From: Setoptus koraiensis
Taxonomy: Eukaryota; Arthropoda
Assembly: GCA_048013815.1 (NCBI GenBank)
Contig: CM106586.1
Location: 15,190,001 to 15,254,000, forward strand
Direction of reading: 5' to 3'
DNA length: 64,000 bases
Made by a program: the position numbers and the translations under genes. The notes beneath the pieces are model-generated. The model ran no database searches. It worked only from the letters and a program-made list of their open reading frames with translations, and had not been told where the DNA came from. This document shows positions 20,384-30,600 of the stretch, in pieces. Every line of letters starts with the position of its first letter. Within the stretch, counting starts at the first letter, position 1.

Positions 20384-21649
20384 TTGATGCAAAAAATGGA
20401 AACAAGCATGTCGAAAGTAATGCACATAAATTTCTTTATCCTGGCTGCAATTGTAATTGCATTTTGTAAGATTATAGATGCAAGCAGAGCGCCAACACTG
20501 TTGGCCGATTGTATCAGCATGGTCAAGAGCATAGATGATCTGGCTTACTTTGATGGGCCGTTTTCGGATAAGTTTTTCTCTCTTAGTAACGCCATGGACC
20601 CTAGAGATCTATCAAAATGTCTTAATACTAACAGTAACCCGGTCTCAGATGTGACTGAAATGAAGAAAATTTTAACTATTGGCAAGGAACATGATGTTTG
20701 TAATTATGATTTTATCATGCTGAAGCTGGCTAAATATCATGATGACCACTTTACGGACAATGCAAAACACAATCTACTGAGTTTGTTTAGATACTATACG
20801 AGTAAGGTAATAATTGAATGTAAGCAAGTTCTAAGTGATAAAATTGTTCAAGTTAGGAGAGACCAACATTATCCGGAACACATAAACATAATCAAAGATT
20901 TGATCACTAAAACAAATCTGATTCATATTGGTGAATCAACCACCTCAAAGAAACCATCAACTGAATTACCTGGGTCCAAAGTCGAAGGCTTGATATTAGC
21001 CGATGAAATTTTGGGTCTTAAGGCACCTAAAAAAGTACCCACAGTAACAATTGCATACTCTGATCGAGTTTTGGAAAACTTAAAAAAAATCCGATATTCA
21101 TGTGATCATTTGTTTCTATACCAGCGAAATGTTATTTATTCGTTGGTCGAGCTGGCAAAACGAGGTTACGCGGTATCATCACCAACTCTGGATCGAGGCA
21201 ACAAGGAATATCTGGAGGATTGGTTAGCATTTGCTCAAATGTGTGAAATGGTGGAATTGATGCAAGTTCGAATTTTGTATGATTCGAATCTTGGGCAAAT
21301 CGAGGCCATTCGCATTAAAATGACAAATTACTATCCGATCGAGACGCCTGACGAATTAAATTCGCAACTACTGAATCCTGAAGAAACGAATGAAGAACCA
21401 TTTATTTTTGATAGATCAGTCGCCAGAAAAATAAACCAATTTAATGAAAGTTTCGAATTGGGACCTTGTCAGCCTCCGAAAGGTATAAAAAAATTCTTGG
21501 GTTCTAGTAAATGTCCGTTTGAACCTGTCATCAACAGAGCTAAGGCAATCAAGCTGGTGAGAAAGAAATTGTATAACAACAACTTTTTGTATGTTTTCGG
21601 CGATTATTTAAGCAATACAAATATACCGGTCAATTCTTTTGGGCAATAA
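20384..21649 (+). CDS. secreted protein of unknown family
   Basis: 421-residue single-exon frame. After MMQKMETS, a Met opens MSKVMHINFFILAAIVIAFC, a clear signal peptide or signal anchor; cleavage after DAS is likely. The mature part is alpha-helix-like with eight further Cys spaced through the chain, a Lys/Ser/Thr segment at ~185-200, and no motif I recognise. AT-rich promoter with repeated ATATATAG at 20308-20330. Probably a lineage-specific extracellular protein. Confidence 0.7.
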   Translation: MMQKMETSMSKVMHINFFILAAIVIAFCKIIDASRAPTLLADCISMVKSIDDLAYFDGPFSDKFFSLSNAMDPRDLSKCLNTNSNPVSDVTEMKKILTIGKEHDVCNYDFIMLKLAKYHDDHFTDNAKHNLLSLFRYYTSKVIIECKQVLSDKIVQVRRDQHYPEHINIIKDLITKTNLIHIGESTTSKKPSTELPGSKVEGLILADEILGLKAPKKVPTVTIAYSDRVLENLKKIRYSCDHLFLYQRNVIYSLVELAKRGYAVSSPTLDRGNKEYLEDWLAFAQMCEMVELMQVRILYDSNLGQIEAIRIKMTNYYPIETPDELNSQLLNPEETNEEPFIFDRSVARKINQFNESFELGPCQPPKGIKKFLGSSKCPFEPVINRAKAIKLVRKKLYNNNFLYVFGDYLSNTNIPVNSFGQ

Positions 21650-22282
21650 TGACTAAATAAACTTGCTTAGTGATGGCTAATGTTTTGCCAACATGGATGT
21701 CACATTGTTCACCATCATTGTTGTGCTCGATGAGTTGACCATTCATATGAATTTTTCCCACTTTCCCAATTGGAAGGAGGTATTTTTATATCGAGATTGC
21801 GCCCCGAATCATGGAATTTCATGGCTGTCTTGAGGCTTATTGAAAACTTAAATTGAGTGCGAAAAGAAAAGATTTTCAACAATCCTCATATGCCACCACA
21901 GATCTGGAGAATGATGAGATGCCGAAATCATGCGAAAGTCATGAGATCATTTACGTAGCGATTATTCTACTCTCGCCAACCTGAACCGTTTCATCGGCGT
22001 GGTTCGTGGACATCATAGGGGACTTTCGAAATGAATGAAAAGTGTCGAGAGTTGAGAGAGAGAGAGAGAAAGTTCTGTTTCGAACTATGACCGAATAAGG
22101 AAATTTGACACCGGGAAAAATTTCTTATATACTTTTAGAGTTTATTTTTTTTTTGTTTTTTTACTCATTAATCGTCTGGAACAAAGGCTAATTACAGATA
22201 TCATCAACCAGAGTTTCCGTTCGCTAAAGTTGAATCGCTCAAGCTAATTTGTATAGTGTTGATGGCTGTTGCTTATTACATT
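21650..22282. other. intergenic, nothing recognised
   Basis: Between two convergent secreted-protein genes. It has a short (GA)n at 22053-22071 and a T-rich tract at 22146-22161. No gene seen. Confidence 0.5.
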
Positions 22283-22630
22283 TTAACGACGGCCTGAGGC
22301 AGCTCCTGATGCGGCTCCTCCTCCTCCACCTGAGGCGGCTCCGGCAGCTCCACCGGCAGCTCCACCGGCGGCGGCTCCAGCAGCGGCTCCTCCAGCTCCA
22401 CCAGCGGCGGCTCCGGCAGCTCCACCGGCAGCAGCACCAGCGGCTCCTCCACCGGCTGCGGATCCAGCGGCTCCACCAGCAGCAGCTCCAGCGGCTCCTC
22501 CTCCTCCGCCACCACCGGATGCAGCTCCACTAGCAGCTTGCATCTTGATTTGGCTCACTGAGGTCAATGCAATGATCATTACGACCATAAGCATTAATTG
22601 ACTGAATGTAAAGTTAGCGAATACCTTCAT
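22283..22630 (-). CDS. Gly/Ala-rich secreted precursor 1, ends in GRR
   Basis: 115 residues: MKVFANFTFSQLMLMVVMII is a signal peptide, then QIKMQAASG and a body made only of Gly, Ala and Ser, ending SGRR at the stop. The C-terminal Gly-Arg-Arg is the standard dibasic cleavage plus amidation signal of secreted peptides. Signal peptide, the KMQAASGAASGG start of the mature chain and the last residues are shared with precursor 2 at 24022. The two genes are divergent, 1.4 kb apart. A structural (silk or cuticle) role would also fit the composition. Confidence 0.75.
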   Translation of the reverse strand: MKVFANFTFSQLMLMVVMIIALTSVSQIKMQAASGAASGGGGGGGAAGAAAGGAAGSAAGGGAAGAAAGGAAGAAAGGAGGAAAGAAAGGAAGGAAGAASGGGGGAASGAASGRR

Positions 22631-22639
22631 TTTGATTGT

Positions 22640-22990
22640 GGTTTGTGCGTTTTCTTTCTTTCAGATATGTTAACTCTTCAATTTTTCTTCACTAATGAAC
22701 TATGATCAGATGCAAGTGTCAGCTAGCAATGAGACTCGTAATAACTCGCTCCCAAATTTATAGTCTACAATGATTGATAATTTGTAGTTAGTGGATAAAT
22801 TTATTTGACTATCGCATATCGGGCCAACTAGCGCTGATCGCTGCATACTCTACATGTAGTAAACAAGCAACGCAGACTAGGTGTTTAATCTTCAAATTTT
22901 AATCAATCTCCTCCCTTAACCATCGCATTGATGGCTAGATATTTCTGCTGACGTCAACTGAGGAAACTATAGAAATTCAAAAAAGGCATT
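22640..22990 (-). promoter_or_regulatory. promoter of Gly/Ala precursor 1 with a CRE
   Basis: Contains a perfect CRE palindrome TGACGTCA at 22949-22956 and TATAAAT (minus strand, 22762-22756) about 130 bp upstream of the ATG. The block GTCAGCAGAAATATCTAGCC next to the CRE recurs at 25.15 kb. The last 25 bp before the ATG (GCACAAACCACAATCAAAATG) match precursor 2. Conservation between copies marks this as functional promoter DNA, by inference. Confidence 0.6.
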
Positions 22991-23349
22991 ACATGATGTG
23001 CGTACGTTGTGTTCAATATAACGCTTTACGTTGATTAGTAAAAGTTAATGAAGATATAAACACAAACTGTTGCTGTTGAATTCACTTAAATTCGTTGTTG
23101 CAATGATTGTAAGATTTTAAATTGAATGTAAGGTGATACTCAAACATCTGAAAGCAAGTTTACTCAGTATTAGAAAAGATTTCACTTAGACTGGCTCGAG
23201 ATAGCGTTTGGAAGCTAGATTTTTTTTTCTATACGTTTCATCCAGAAATCCAAATAATCAAACTAACTCAATTAAGTAACTGCAATCATCATTTTGCGAT
23301 GATTTACATCGAGTTAGTTTGCTGACTACCATTCTAGACAAAATTCAAC

Positions 23350-23727
23350 CTAGATTAACATCTTGCCATTGAAAATTGAGCTACCGGGAGGGCTGAGGAC
23401 TATTTCCCGCAGCTGATCGCCTGGAACTCTGAAATTTTCATAGACTTTCGGTCGCTCAGCAGAGTTATCACCTGACAGTGAGACTCCCCGACGAACCGAA
23501 AAATTATATTCGATGGGATTTTTGATATTTTGGATTTTTGTGTGTTGGTCGGTTGGTTTTTCAGCCTTTTCAGCCTCGTCCGGCAACCTTAATGTTGGGC
23601 AATAACTCTGTCTAATCACAACTCGATATCGAAATTTCTCATTTTCTTGGTAATTGGCTGTCATAGTACTGCCATTGGAAGAGTAATAACGCAAAACAAA
23701 TATGAAAATGAAAATTTCCGCCAGCAT
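23350..23727 (-). CDS. small secreted protein, unknown
   Basis: 125 residues starting MLAEIFIFIFVLRYYSS, a plausible signal peptide, followed by a charged mature chain with one Cys, a Lys/Glu-rich middle and a dibasic VRRG site at about 80. It sits alone between the two Gly/Ala precursor genes. No family recognised; could be a lineage-specific peptide precursor. Confidence 0.5.
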   Translation of the reverse strand: MLAEIFIFIFVLRYYSSNGSTMTANYQENEKFRYRVVIRQSYCPTLRLPDEAEKAEKPTDQHTKIQNIKNPIEYNFSVRRGVSLSGDNSAERPKVYENFRVPGDQLREIVLSPPGSSIFNGKMLI

Positions 23728-23789
23728 TGCATTAAGTTAATTAAGGCGCATGGTCAGTATCAGCAGCTGCCTACCCGTAGAGTGTGATG

Positions 23790-24021
23790 TAATCAGTAGT
23801 AGTTAGCACAAATCACGCCTTTGTTACATAGTTAAATAAATTCACCAACAATCCGAAATTATCGGTTGATGCTTGCTGACTTGAGCGTGACTCACCGTAG
23901 ATCTCATAACTAGCTGATACTTGCATCTGATCACAGTTAAATTTCATTAGTAAAAAGAAAAAATAAAAGAGTGCGAATAATAGTTAGTTAAACAAAAGAA
24001 AACACACAAACCACAATCACA
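23790..24021 (+). promoter_or_regulatory. promoter/5' UTR of Gly/Ala precursor 2
   Basis: Shares with promoter 1 the block TAGCTGATACTTGCATCTGATCA, the run AATAAATT...AAATTATC, and the 5' UTR end CACAAACCACAATCA just before the ATG at 24022. The CRE-bearing distal block of promoters 1 and 3 is not seen here. Confidence 0.55.
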
Positions 24022-24543
24022 ATGAAGGTATTTGCCGATATTACACTCAGTCAATTGATGCTTTTGGTCATCATGATCATTTCATTGACCTCGGTGAGCC
24101 ACATCAAAATGCAAGCTGCTAGTGGAGCTGCTTCCGGTGGTGGCGGAGGAGGTGCCGCATCAGGCGCTGCTGCCGGCGGAGCTGGCGGATCTGCTGCTGG
24201 CGCCGCCTCGGGAGGATCGGGAGGGGCTGCGTCCGGAGCCGCTGCGGGTGGAGCCGGCGGATCTGCTGCTGGAGCCGCCTCGGGAGGATCGGGAGGGGCT
24301 GCGTCCGGAGCTGCCTCGGGTGGAGCTGGCGGATCCGCCGCTGGAGCCGCCTCGGGAGGATCGGGAGGAGCCGCATCTGGAGCCGCCTCGGGAGGATCGG
24401 GAGGAGCCGCATCTGGAGCCGCCTCGGGAGGATCGGGAGGAGCCGCATCTGGAGCCGCTTCGGGAGGAGATGGGGGATCTGCTGCTGGAGCTGCTGCAGC
24501 CGGTAGCCGAGGTGGTCTCACATACAGATTTGGTCGTCGTTAA
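24022..24543 (+). CDS. Gly/Ala-rich secreted precursor 2, ends in TYRFGRR
   Basis: 173 residues. Signal peptide MKVFADITLSQLMLLVIMII, then KMQAASGAASGG and about eleven copies of a 12-residue Gly/Ala/Ser unit (36-bp DNA unit, nearly identical in the last four copies). The tail differs from precursor 1: SRGGLTYRFGRR. YRF-Gly-Arg-Arg is exactly the form of an RFamide neuropeptide precursor end (cleave at RR, amidate at G). This may be coincidence in a structural protein. Paralogue of 22283-22630. Confidence 0.75.
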   Translation: MKVFADITLSQLMLLVIMIISLTSVSHIKMQAASGAASGGGGGGAASGAAAGGAGGSAAGAASGGSGGAASGAAAGGAGGSAAGAASGGSGGAASGAASGGAGGSAAGAASGGSGGAASGAASGGSGGAASGAASGGSGGAASGAASGGDGGSAAGAAAAGSRGGLTYRFGRR

Positions 24544-25124
24544 GTTATTAAAATGAAAAACAAAACTTTATTGTAAGAAACTGGGCACAGTAAACTTGCT
24601 TATGTTTCACTGAAAAAATTCCTATTGTAAATTCTTTTATCTACTTGGCCGAAAACTTTTTTTGAATATTTTCAAGAATTTTATCTCTTTCTTTTCTGCG
24701 ATAGTTGTATATTAAAGAAAAAACAATTTAGTTTCCGAAGTTTTGTTAAACTTGCAACAAGAAATAATTTTGACGATTCAAAGACAGACAACAAACGAAT
24801 GTAAGGCTAAAAGTCTACAAGTAGCCCATAATTTCATCCATAACTTTTGAAAATTCTTATACATAATTTATGTAAAAAAAAAATGTTCACCAGATATTCT
24901 TCTTTAGAAATATCGAGACAGCCTAAGTAGAAACATTTCCGACACTGAATACACTTGTTTTCAAGGGTTCGAGTATCACCATTCACTCAATAATAATCAT
25001 TGCAGCCATGAATTCATTTGAATCAACAACAGCAACAGTTAGTGTCTATACCTTCATTAACCACTAATTTCACTAATCAACGTACAGCGTTATTTTGAAC
25101 ACAAAAACTTCATTACGTCACAAC
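24544..25124. other. intergenic, nothing recognised
   Basis: 3' flank of precursor 2, AT-rich, no gene or repeat family seen. Confidence 0.5.
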
Positions 25125-25430
25125 TTTTTTAAATTTTCAACGCTCTCGTCAGTTGACGTCAGCAGAAATATCTAGCCGTCAATGCTATGATTAAAGTGGA
25201 AATCGATCAAAATTGGTTACACATCTAGTGTGTGTTTCGTCTTTACTATTTGTAGAGTGAGCAGCAATCAGCGATAGCCATCCTGAAATATGCATTCTAT
25301 TGATGGCTTGATAAATCTGAATGAAAATCACAATCATCGGTCAATGTTTGTTGAGTTAGAGAGCTAATCATTATGAGTCTTATTTCTAGCCGATACTTGC
25401 ATCTGGCCACAGTATCAACTAGATGTGATG
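25125..25430 (+). promoter_or_regulatory. orphan third copy of the Gly/Ala-precursor promoter
   Basis: Matches promoter 1 over about 300 bp: GTTGACGTCAGCAGAAATAT with the same CRE (25154-25161), then the ACATCTAGTGTG and GTAGAGTGAGCAGC-type blocks, and ends TAGCCGATACTTGCATCTGG. No Gly/Ala gene follows. This marks a duplicate that lost its gene, or a detached enhancer. Confidence 0.65.
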
Positions 25431-26382
25431 AATTTCGCTGAAAGACAGGTTCCTCGTTTATCAACGTCGTGAGGTGACAGCTTCGCCATGTTGAACCACT
25501 ATAGTGTTATGTGAGATACTGTCCAATCTTGATGCCAAACTGAGAGAATTCGCTCCGCTCAAATACTCAGACATATCATCGACGTCTGGGAGCTCGGGTG
25601 GGTTCAGTTGGAATATCCGACTTCGGAAACCATCCGAGTTGGACTGCTGAATTAACTAAGCACCGGTCCTTGATCACGAAGTCATTCTCTCGCCTGAGCT
25701 CACAACGAATACGCTGGCCAGATGCTATTTGGAAGCTCGATTATGAAGATCTAGATCGTGATTCAAATGAGATGTAGCATTTTTAGGAGTCGTATCAAAA
25801 GTTTCTCCGAAAAGATTCACTAACCGGTGGCCGTTCGCGATACAGCTTAATTGACAATTTAAGTCCATAGAGTTTTTCACTCCTCCTATTGTCGGGATGT
25901 GCATGACGTAACGATGATTGGTACACCACTACCACTTGACTAATAGTTTGATCATAACGTCAGATAGAACAATATGCAGGAATGCTCTGAGTTGGTGATC
26001 AATGTCACCTATGGGAATGCTACTGTGGCGAAGCGAAATATCATGGAGCAGTGATTTATGATTAGATTAAATGAAAGATAGAGCTGTTTGTTGGTCTCAC
26101 GCTTTGGGGCACCTGTGAATCAGCTTGCTATTCTACCAACAAGGTTCACTATAATAACAGTGGGTGTGCGTTTTTTCACCTTTGAGCGAATATACTCTCT
26201 TCAAATGACATTTTTCATTTCGTCACTTGTTTGAAACTGTTGTTACGAAATTACAATTGACATCAGTTAAATTTCTTCGTTATTCCACGAAGTCACAAGA
26301 AGCATCACCGGCGAGAGAGAAACAGGTCACTGAAATTTTAGTGACACTAGTAAATCCAGACTAAACCTTTGTCGGACAAACA
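25431..26382. other. intergenic, nothing recognised
   Basis: No gene seen. Some inverted short words but no element with clear ends. Confidence 0.5.
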
Positions 26383-27158
26383 ATGGACATTAAAACAAAA
26401 ATTATTAGTGTCGCCGTCGTCGTGACCATTTCGCTGGGCATTGTCTTAATTAGTATTTTTCTCATCAATAAAAATACCTACAAATCATGTAAAATGTTAG
26501 AAGAGCAGCCAACTTCCGGTGATTCATCTCTATTAGTTACAGAAGACAATTCTTGTTTAGTTGATTTTTCCGGTTTTGTTGAATATCCCTCGCCAGACAG
26601 TAAGAGTCAGAGTAAATTTGTAAAATTGAATGCACGCAAGATACTTTCAGCAAACAGTACCAACTTGGAGATTGTGGCTGATTGTGGCAAACTAATATTG
26701 AAAGTTGAACGAGTCGTAACGAGAGTGTTTGTTACCTCTTTCAGATTGCAAGCGTTTCATGGCGCTGGCAAGGAAAGACAATGCGACCTGATTAACGGGG
26801 GATATGCGCTCAACGTAGCACGCGATCGACATTATAAATGCACCGACAAATTGGTTACATATCAATGCCAGGATGACAAAGAGCCAGCCAAGATACAATT
26901 GACAAAATTCGAGTTCGAGTGCTACAGAAAACCGGATGCAAACAAGGCCCACTTTTATACTCAATCCGGTAAGTCATTAGTCTAGCAATCGGGCTCTTTT
27001 TTTGAAGACAAAACTCGAGCCTGACCAGCTTTCTGAATCTCATTTTCGTCCACAGCGGACTGCTAATTTTTATAGCTTTCATATTTATGGTCGCTTGGAT
27101 CGCTTGGATTTGGGCCGAGATTGAAATAAAGGAATTTGAATCACATTCGAACAGTTAA
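26383..27158 (+). CDS. membrane protein with Cys-rich lumenal/extracellular domain, unknown
   Basis: Frame 26383-26985 begins with a hydrophobic segment (VAVVVTISLGIVLISIFLI) and continues into a domain with seven Cys. The frame runs through a strong donor, CCG|GTAAGT at about 26969. About 90 bp on, a plus-strand frame reads LLIFIAFIFMVAWIAWIWAE and stops at 27156-27158, a second transmembrane helix with short cytosolic tail. The canonical donor and the TTTCGTCCACAG acceptor would put this helix out of frame, so the splice is unsettled. Two-helix topology with a ~170-residue lumenal loop is suggested. A LAMP-like fold crossed my mind from the Cys pattern, but support is weak. Confidence 0.5.
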
Positions 27159-27355
27159 CTATGGGTGAGAAAGATATGCCTGTGGTCAGGTTTGGATTTC
27201 CATCATATGAAAATCAGCTTTTCACTTGTTTCGGATTTTTATTAAAAATATCTATCTACAATGGAGTCAATCTGTTGCTCACGCGCGATGCTGACTCGAT
27301 AAGTTGACACACTCATCTTCATGCGAAGTTGTCTTGGATTCGCTCAACATTCGGC

Positions 27356-27500
27356 TCAAGAGTCCCGAGTCCCGAGTCCCGAGTCCCGAGTCCCGAGTCT
27401 CGAGTCTCGAGTCAAGAGTCTCGAGTCTCGAGTCAAGAGTCCCGAGTCTCGAGTCAAGGGTCTTCTCGAAACTCTTGACTCGAGACTCAAAGATCCCGGG
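27356..27500. repeat. GAGTCCC/GAGTCTC/GAGTCAA minisatellite with inverted end
   Basis: A 6-7 bp word family CGAGTCC / CGAGTCT / CAAGAGT repeats head to tail from 27356 to about 27465. It then appears inverted (AACTCTTGACTCGAGACTC at about 27470-27490), so the stretch can fold on itself. No TIR or target duplication found. It lies just 3' of the Gln-rich gene. Confidence 0.8.
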
Positions 27501-27620
27501 AAGGAATATCCGGCGCCGAAATTGGCCGCTCGGTGGCCTCGCGATCCGTGATCGAAATGCCATAAAGATGAGAAACAGTGCAGCAGATTTGACCGATTTG
27601 CACGCAATTCCAACAGCCAA

Positions 27621-30600
27621 CTAACCCATGGCTGCTAGCAACGTGTTGAGATGCGCGCCGGGCATCAGGGTGGTCGTAATAAGTGTGGTGGAGGTAATAG
27701 TACGAAATATTGTCTTGAATGCGTTGTGTATCGTGTAAGTTTTCACCTGTGTACTTGTCAACGTTGTGACAATGGGCAATTGTGGCGTATTCATCATTGA
27801 AAGTGACAGCGGCGGTGTCGCCAGTGAGCTCGTTTGCACTTCCGGTTGCTGAGCTCTATTGCTGGCGTTGCTGTTGTGTTGTTGCTGATTGTTGTTGTTG
27901 TTGTTGTTGCTGTTACTGTTACTGTTTGTCAGCTGCTGTTGCGAATGTTGTTGACTCGGTTGTTGTTGATTTGAGTTGAGCTGGTTGTTGTTGATGGCAC
28001 CTGTTGGTTGTTGTTGTTGTTGCAGAGATTGCAACAGTTGTTGCAGTTGCGGCTGAAATTGCGAGTTGTTGTTGCTGCCACTCGGCTTTGGATGCTGCTG
28101 CTGCTGGTCCTGGAATTGCTGTCGTTGCTGTTGTTGTTGCAGCTGCCGCGAACCAAACACAATGTTGCTGCTCATGGAGGGCTGTATCAATGCGGCAACC
28201 TGTTGTTGATGTTGTTGCTGTTGCGACAATTGATGCTGGCGCCTATTTAGCACAGCGGCCAATTGTGCCGCAATCAGGGCATTGTTGATGTTTTGCGCGT
28301 TCAGATTTGCTGCGCCCGGCAATTGTTGCAACAGCGACTGCGTCGACAGGGGCGAATCAAACACCGTCTGATACGTTGTGCTGGGCTTAATTGTGACAGT
28401 TATAGGCGTCACTTCCGTTGCCATAGTGGTTGTCGTTTGCTCTATAACGGAACCGGGCTCGCTAACGGTGCGCGTTCTCACTGTTCGGCCATCTTTGAAG
28501 CTGACCAAACGAGTTGTGAACAGGGTGTCTTTCACCGTCAAAATGGTTGGCTTTATCACCGTGCTGTAGCTTGTTGAATAAGTGGGCGGCCCCACTACGG
28601 GCACTATGCGCGGAATCATTCCACTTCCGGCGGCGCCGGGCAAAATCGACGACGACGACGAGTGATTCGCTGAGCCGGCCACGAGTGCTTGCTGTAGTTG
28701 TTGTTTGCGTTTCAGCTGCAATTGTTGCGCGGCCAATATCACCGCGGCCAGTTGCGGGTTTTGTATGGCCGCGGCCAAAATAAGCGGATTGTTCAAGTCG
28801 GGTATCTGAATGCTGCCCGTGGGATCCATTGTGCTGGCCAATTGATCCAGCTCTAGATTGCTCATGCCCGACAGGGGCGACATGCCGCTTGCGTCGGTGG
28901 CTCCCTCTAGCAGCGAGCTAAGCGACGACGAGGACGAATGTGTCGGGTCGTTGGCCAACAGCTGATTGTTGCTGAAGTCGTGCAACCAATCGTTGGGGCT
29001 CTTCTCAATGGGCTGTTCCGCGTCGCTGGGCGCCTGAGCTTGCACTGCGCCAGAGCTAGGCGGCGCCACTATGGGCTGCTCCGCAGCTTGATTGTTGTTG
29101 TTGGTCTGCTGTTGTTGCTGTTGTTTGTATTGAGCCATTTCGAACTCGCCCAGTATCTCTTGGGGCGTTCGCGAGCTGGCGCTATCCGTCAGAATGAAAT
29201 CACCTGGCGGCATTGTTTGCAACGTCGTTATCATCTTCGTGATGAGATACTGCTCTGTGATGGTGTGAACGGCGCTCGTGGTGCCCTGTTGCCAGGGTAC
29301 TAGGCGCGTTCGCGAGCTCGTCATTGTGGTGGCAAACGAGCTTGTGACGGTTTTCAGCGGGGGTGTGGCCGCGGTTTCGCCCGCACCGCTGGCGGCCGCC
29401 GCTTCCGTTGCCAGGTCCTCGCCCGGGACGGGCCGCTCCGTGTTGCCGGGCTCGACGCCCGGCTCCAAAATGGCATCGGAAGGCGTGAAGGCCGAGCTAG
29501 AGGAGGGCGCCACGTACAGCTGGTGCGATGCGGACGGCCCGTGCACGTCCGCCGAGAACGAGGGCATCAGAATGCCCTGCAGCGGGCCCACAATGACCTT
29601 GTGCTCCAGGCTCTTCTTGTGCTCATCTTGCTGCTGCTGATGCGGCTGCTGGTGCGGCTGCTGGTGCGGCTGCTGGTGCGGCTTACCCGGCGACGGCGGG
29701 TGGTTTGTCAGGGCGCTCAGCGCCTTCTTGGCCGCTTGCTCCACCGGGTTCGGGCCGGCCTTTGGCGGGGGCCTCTTGTTTTGCGGGTGTCTGTCCAGGT
29801 GGCCGGCCAGTTTGCCGTTGTTGCTCATCGTTTTGGCCACCGACTTTGACAGGGGCGCCGCTCGCGGGTCCGTGGCGGGCGCGTGATGCTCCACGTGGCT
29901 CGCGGTCAGTATCTCGTCCATGGCCGACAGATCGCTGACGCCCTGAACGGAGGGCGTGGACGCCATGACGGGTTGCTCTTGTTCGTCGTGCTTGTCGGTG
30001 CCCAAATCAAACTGCTGACTGCTCAACAGCTGATGGCCCGGCGCCGTTTTCTGTCCGGACTGGTTGGCGCCGTCGCCGTCTTGGTTATACGACGTAAAAC
30101 GCGCATAGGCCTTGTTTCCGGTCGGATTGTTGCTGCTTCCGGTTTGCTTGTCCGCCTGCTGAGAGTCATGAGCTTGCTGCTGTTGCTGTTGTTGTTGTTG
30201 CTGGTGCGCGAAATTTGTTTCATGCTCGGACAGCATCGATTCGGGGTTGCCGGACATAAACTCGTGCACCAATTGGTCACTGTTGAAACCAACATTCAAT
30301 TGGCCACTGGACAGGTGATCTCGCGACGACGCGACAGACAATATTTCGTCGCTGCCCACGACAGGTAAACTGTTTGAGCTTTGTCCAGAGCCTATGTTGA
30401 ACACGTCGCCCATGCGAGATTGCAATTTGTTGTTCTGATTTGAATCGTTCACTATGAGGCTCTCCTGTTCGTTTGTGCCCGACGAGCCCGCCCCTTGTTG
30501 TGATGCGGCGCTGCTGGAACCCGCGGTTTCGAGATCTTTTTGGGAATTGGTCGTGGTCTGGCCCGTGGCCGCCAGTTGTCCTCTCATTTGGGGTCGCTTG

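Noticed and set aside
22249-22533. Leu/Arg/Gln-rich frame opposite the Gly/Ala precursor 1
   Set aside because: Shadow of the Gly/Ala repeat on the other strand, as are the Pro/Ala-rich frames opposite precursor 2.
27279-27624. Ser/Arg/Glu repeat frames over the GAGTCCC minisatellite
   Set aside because: Open in all frames because the repeat lacks stops; not a gene.
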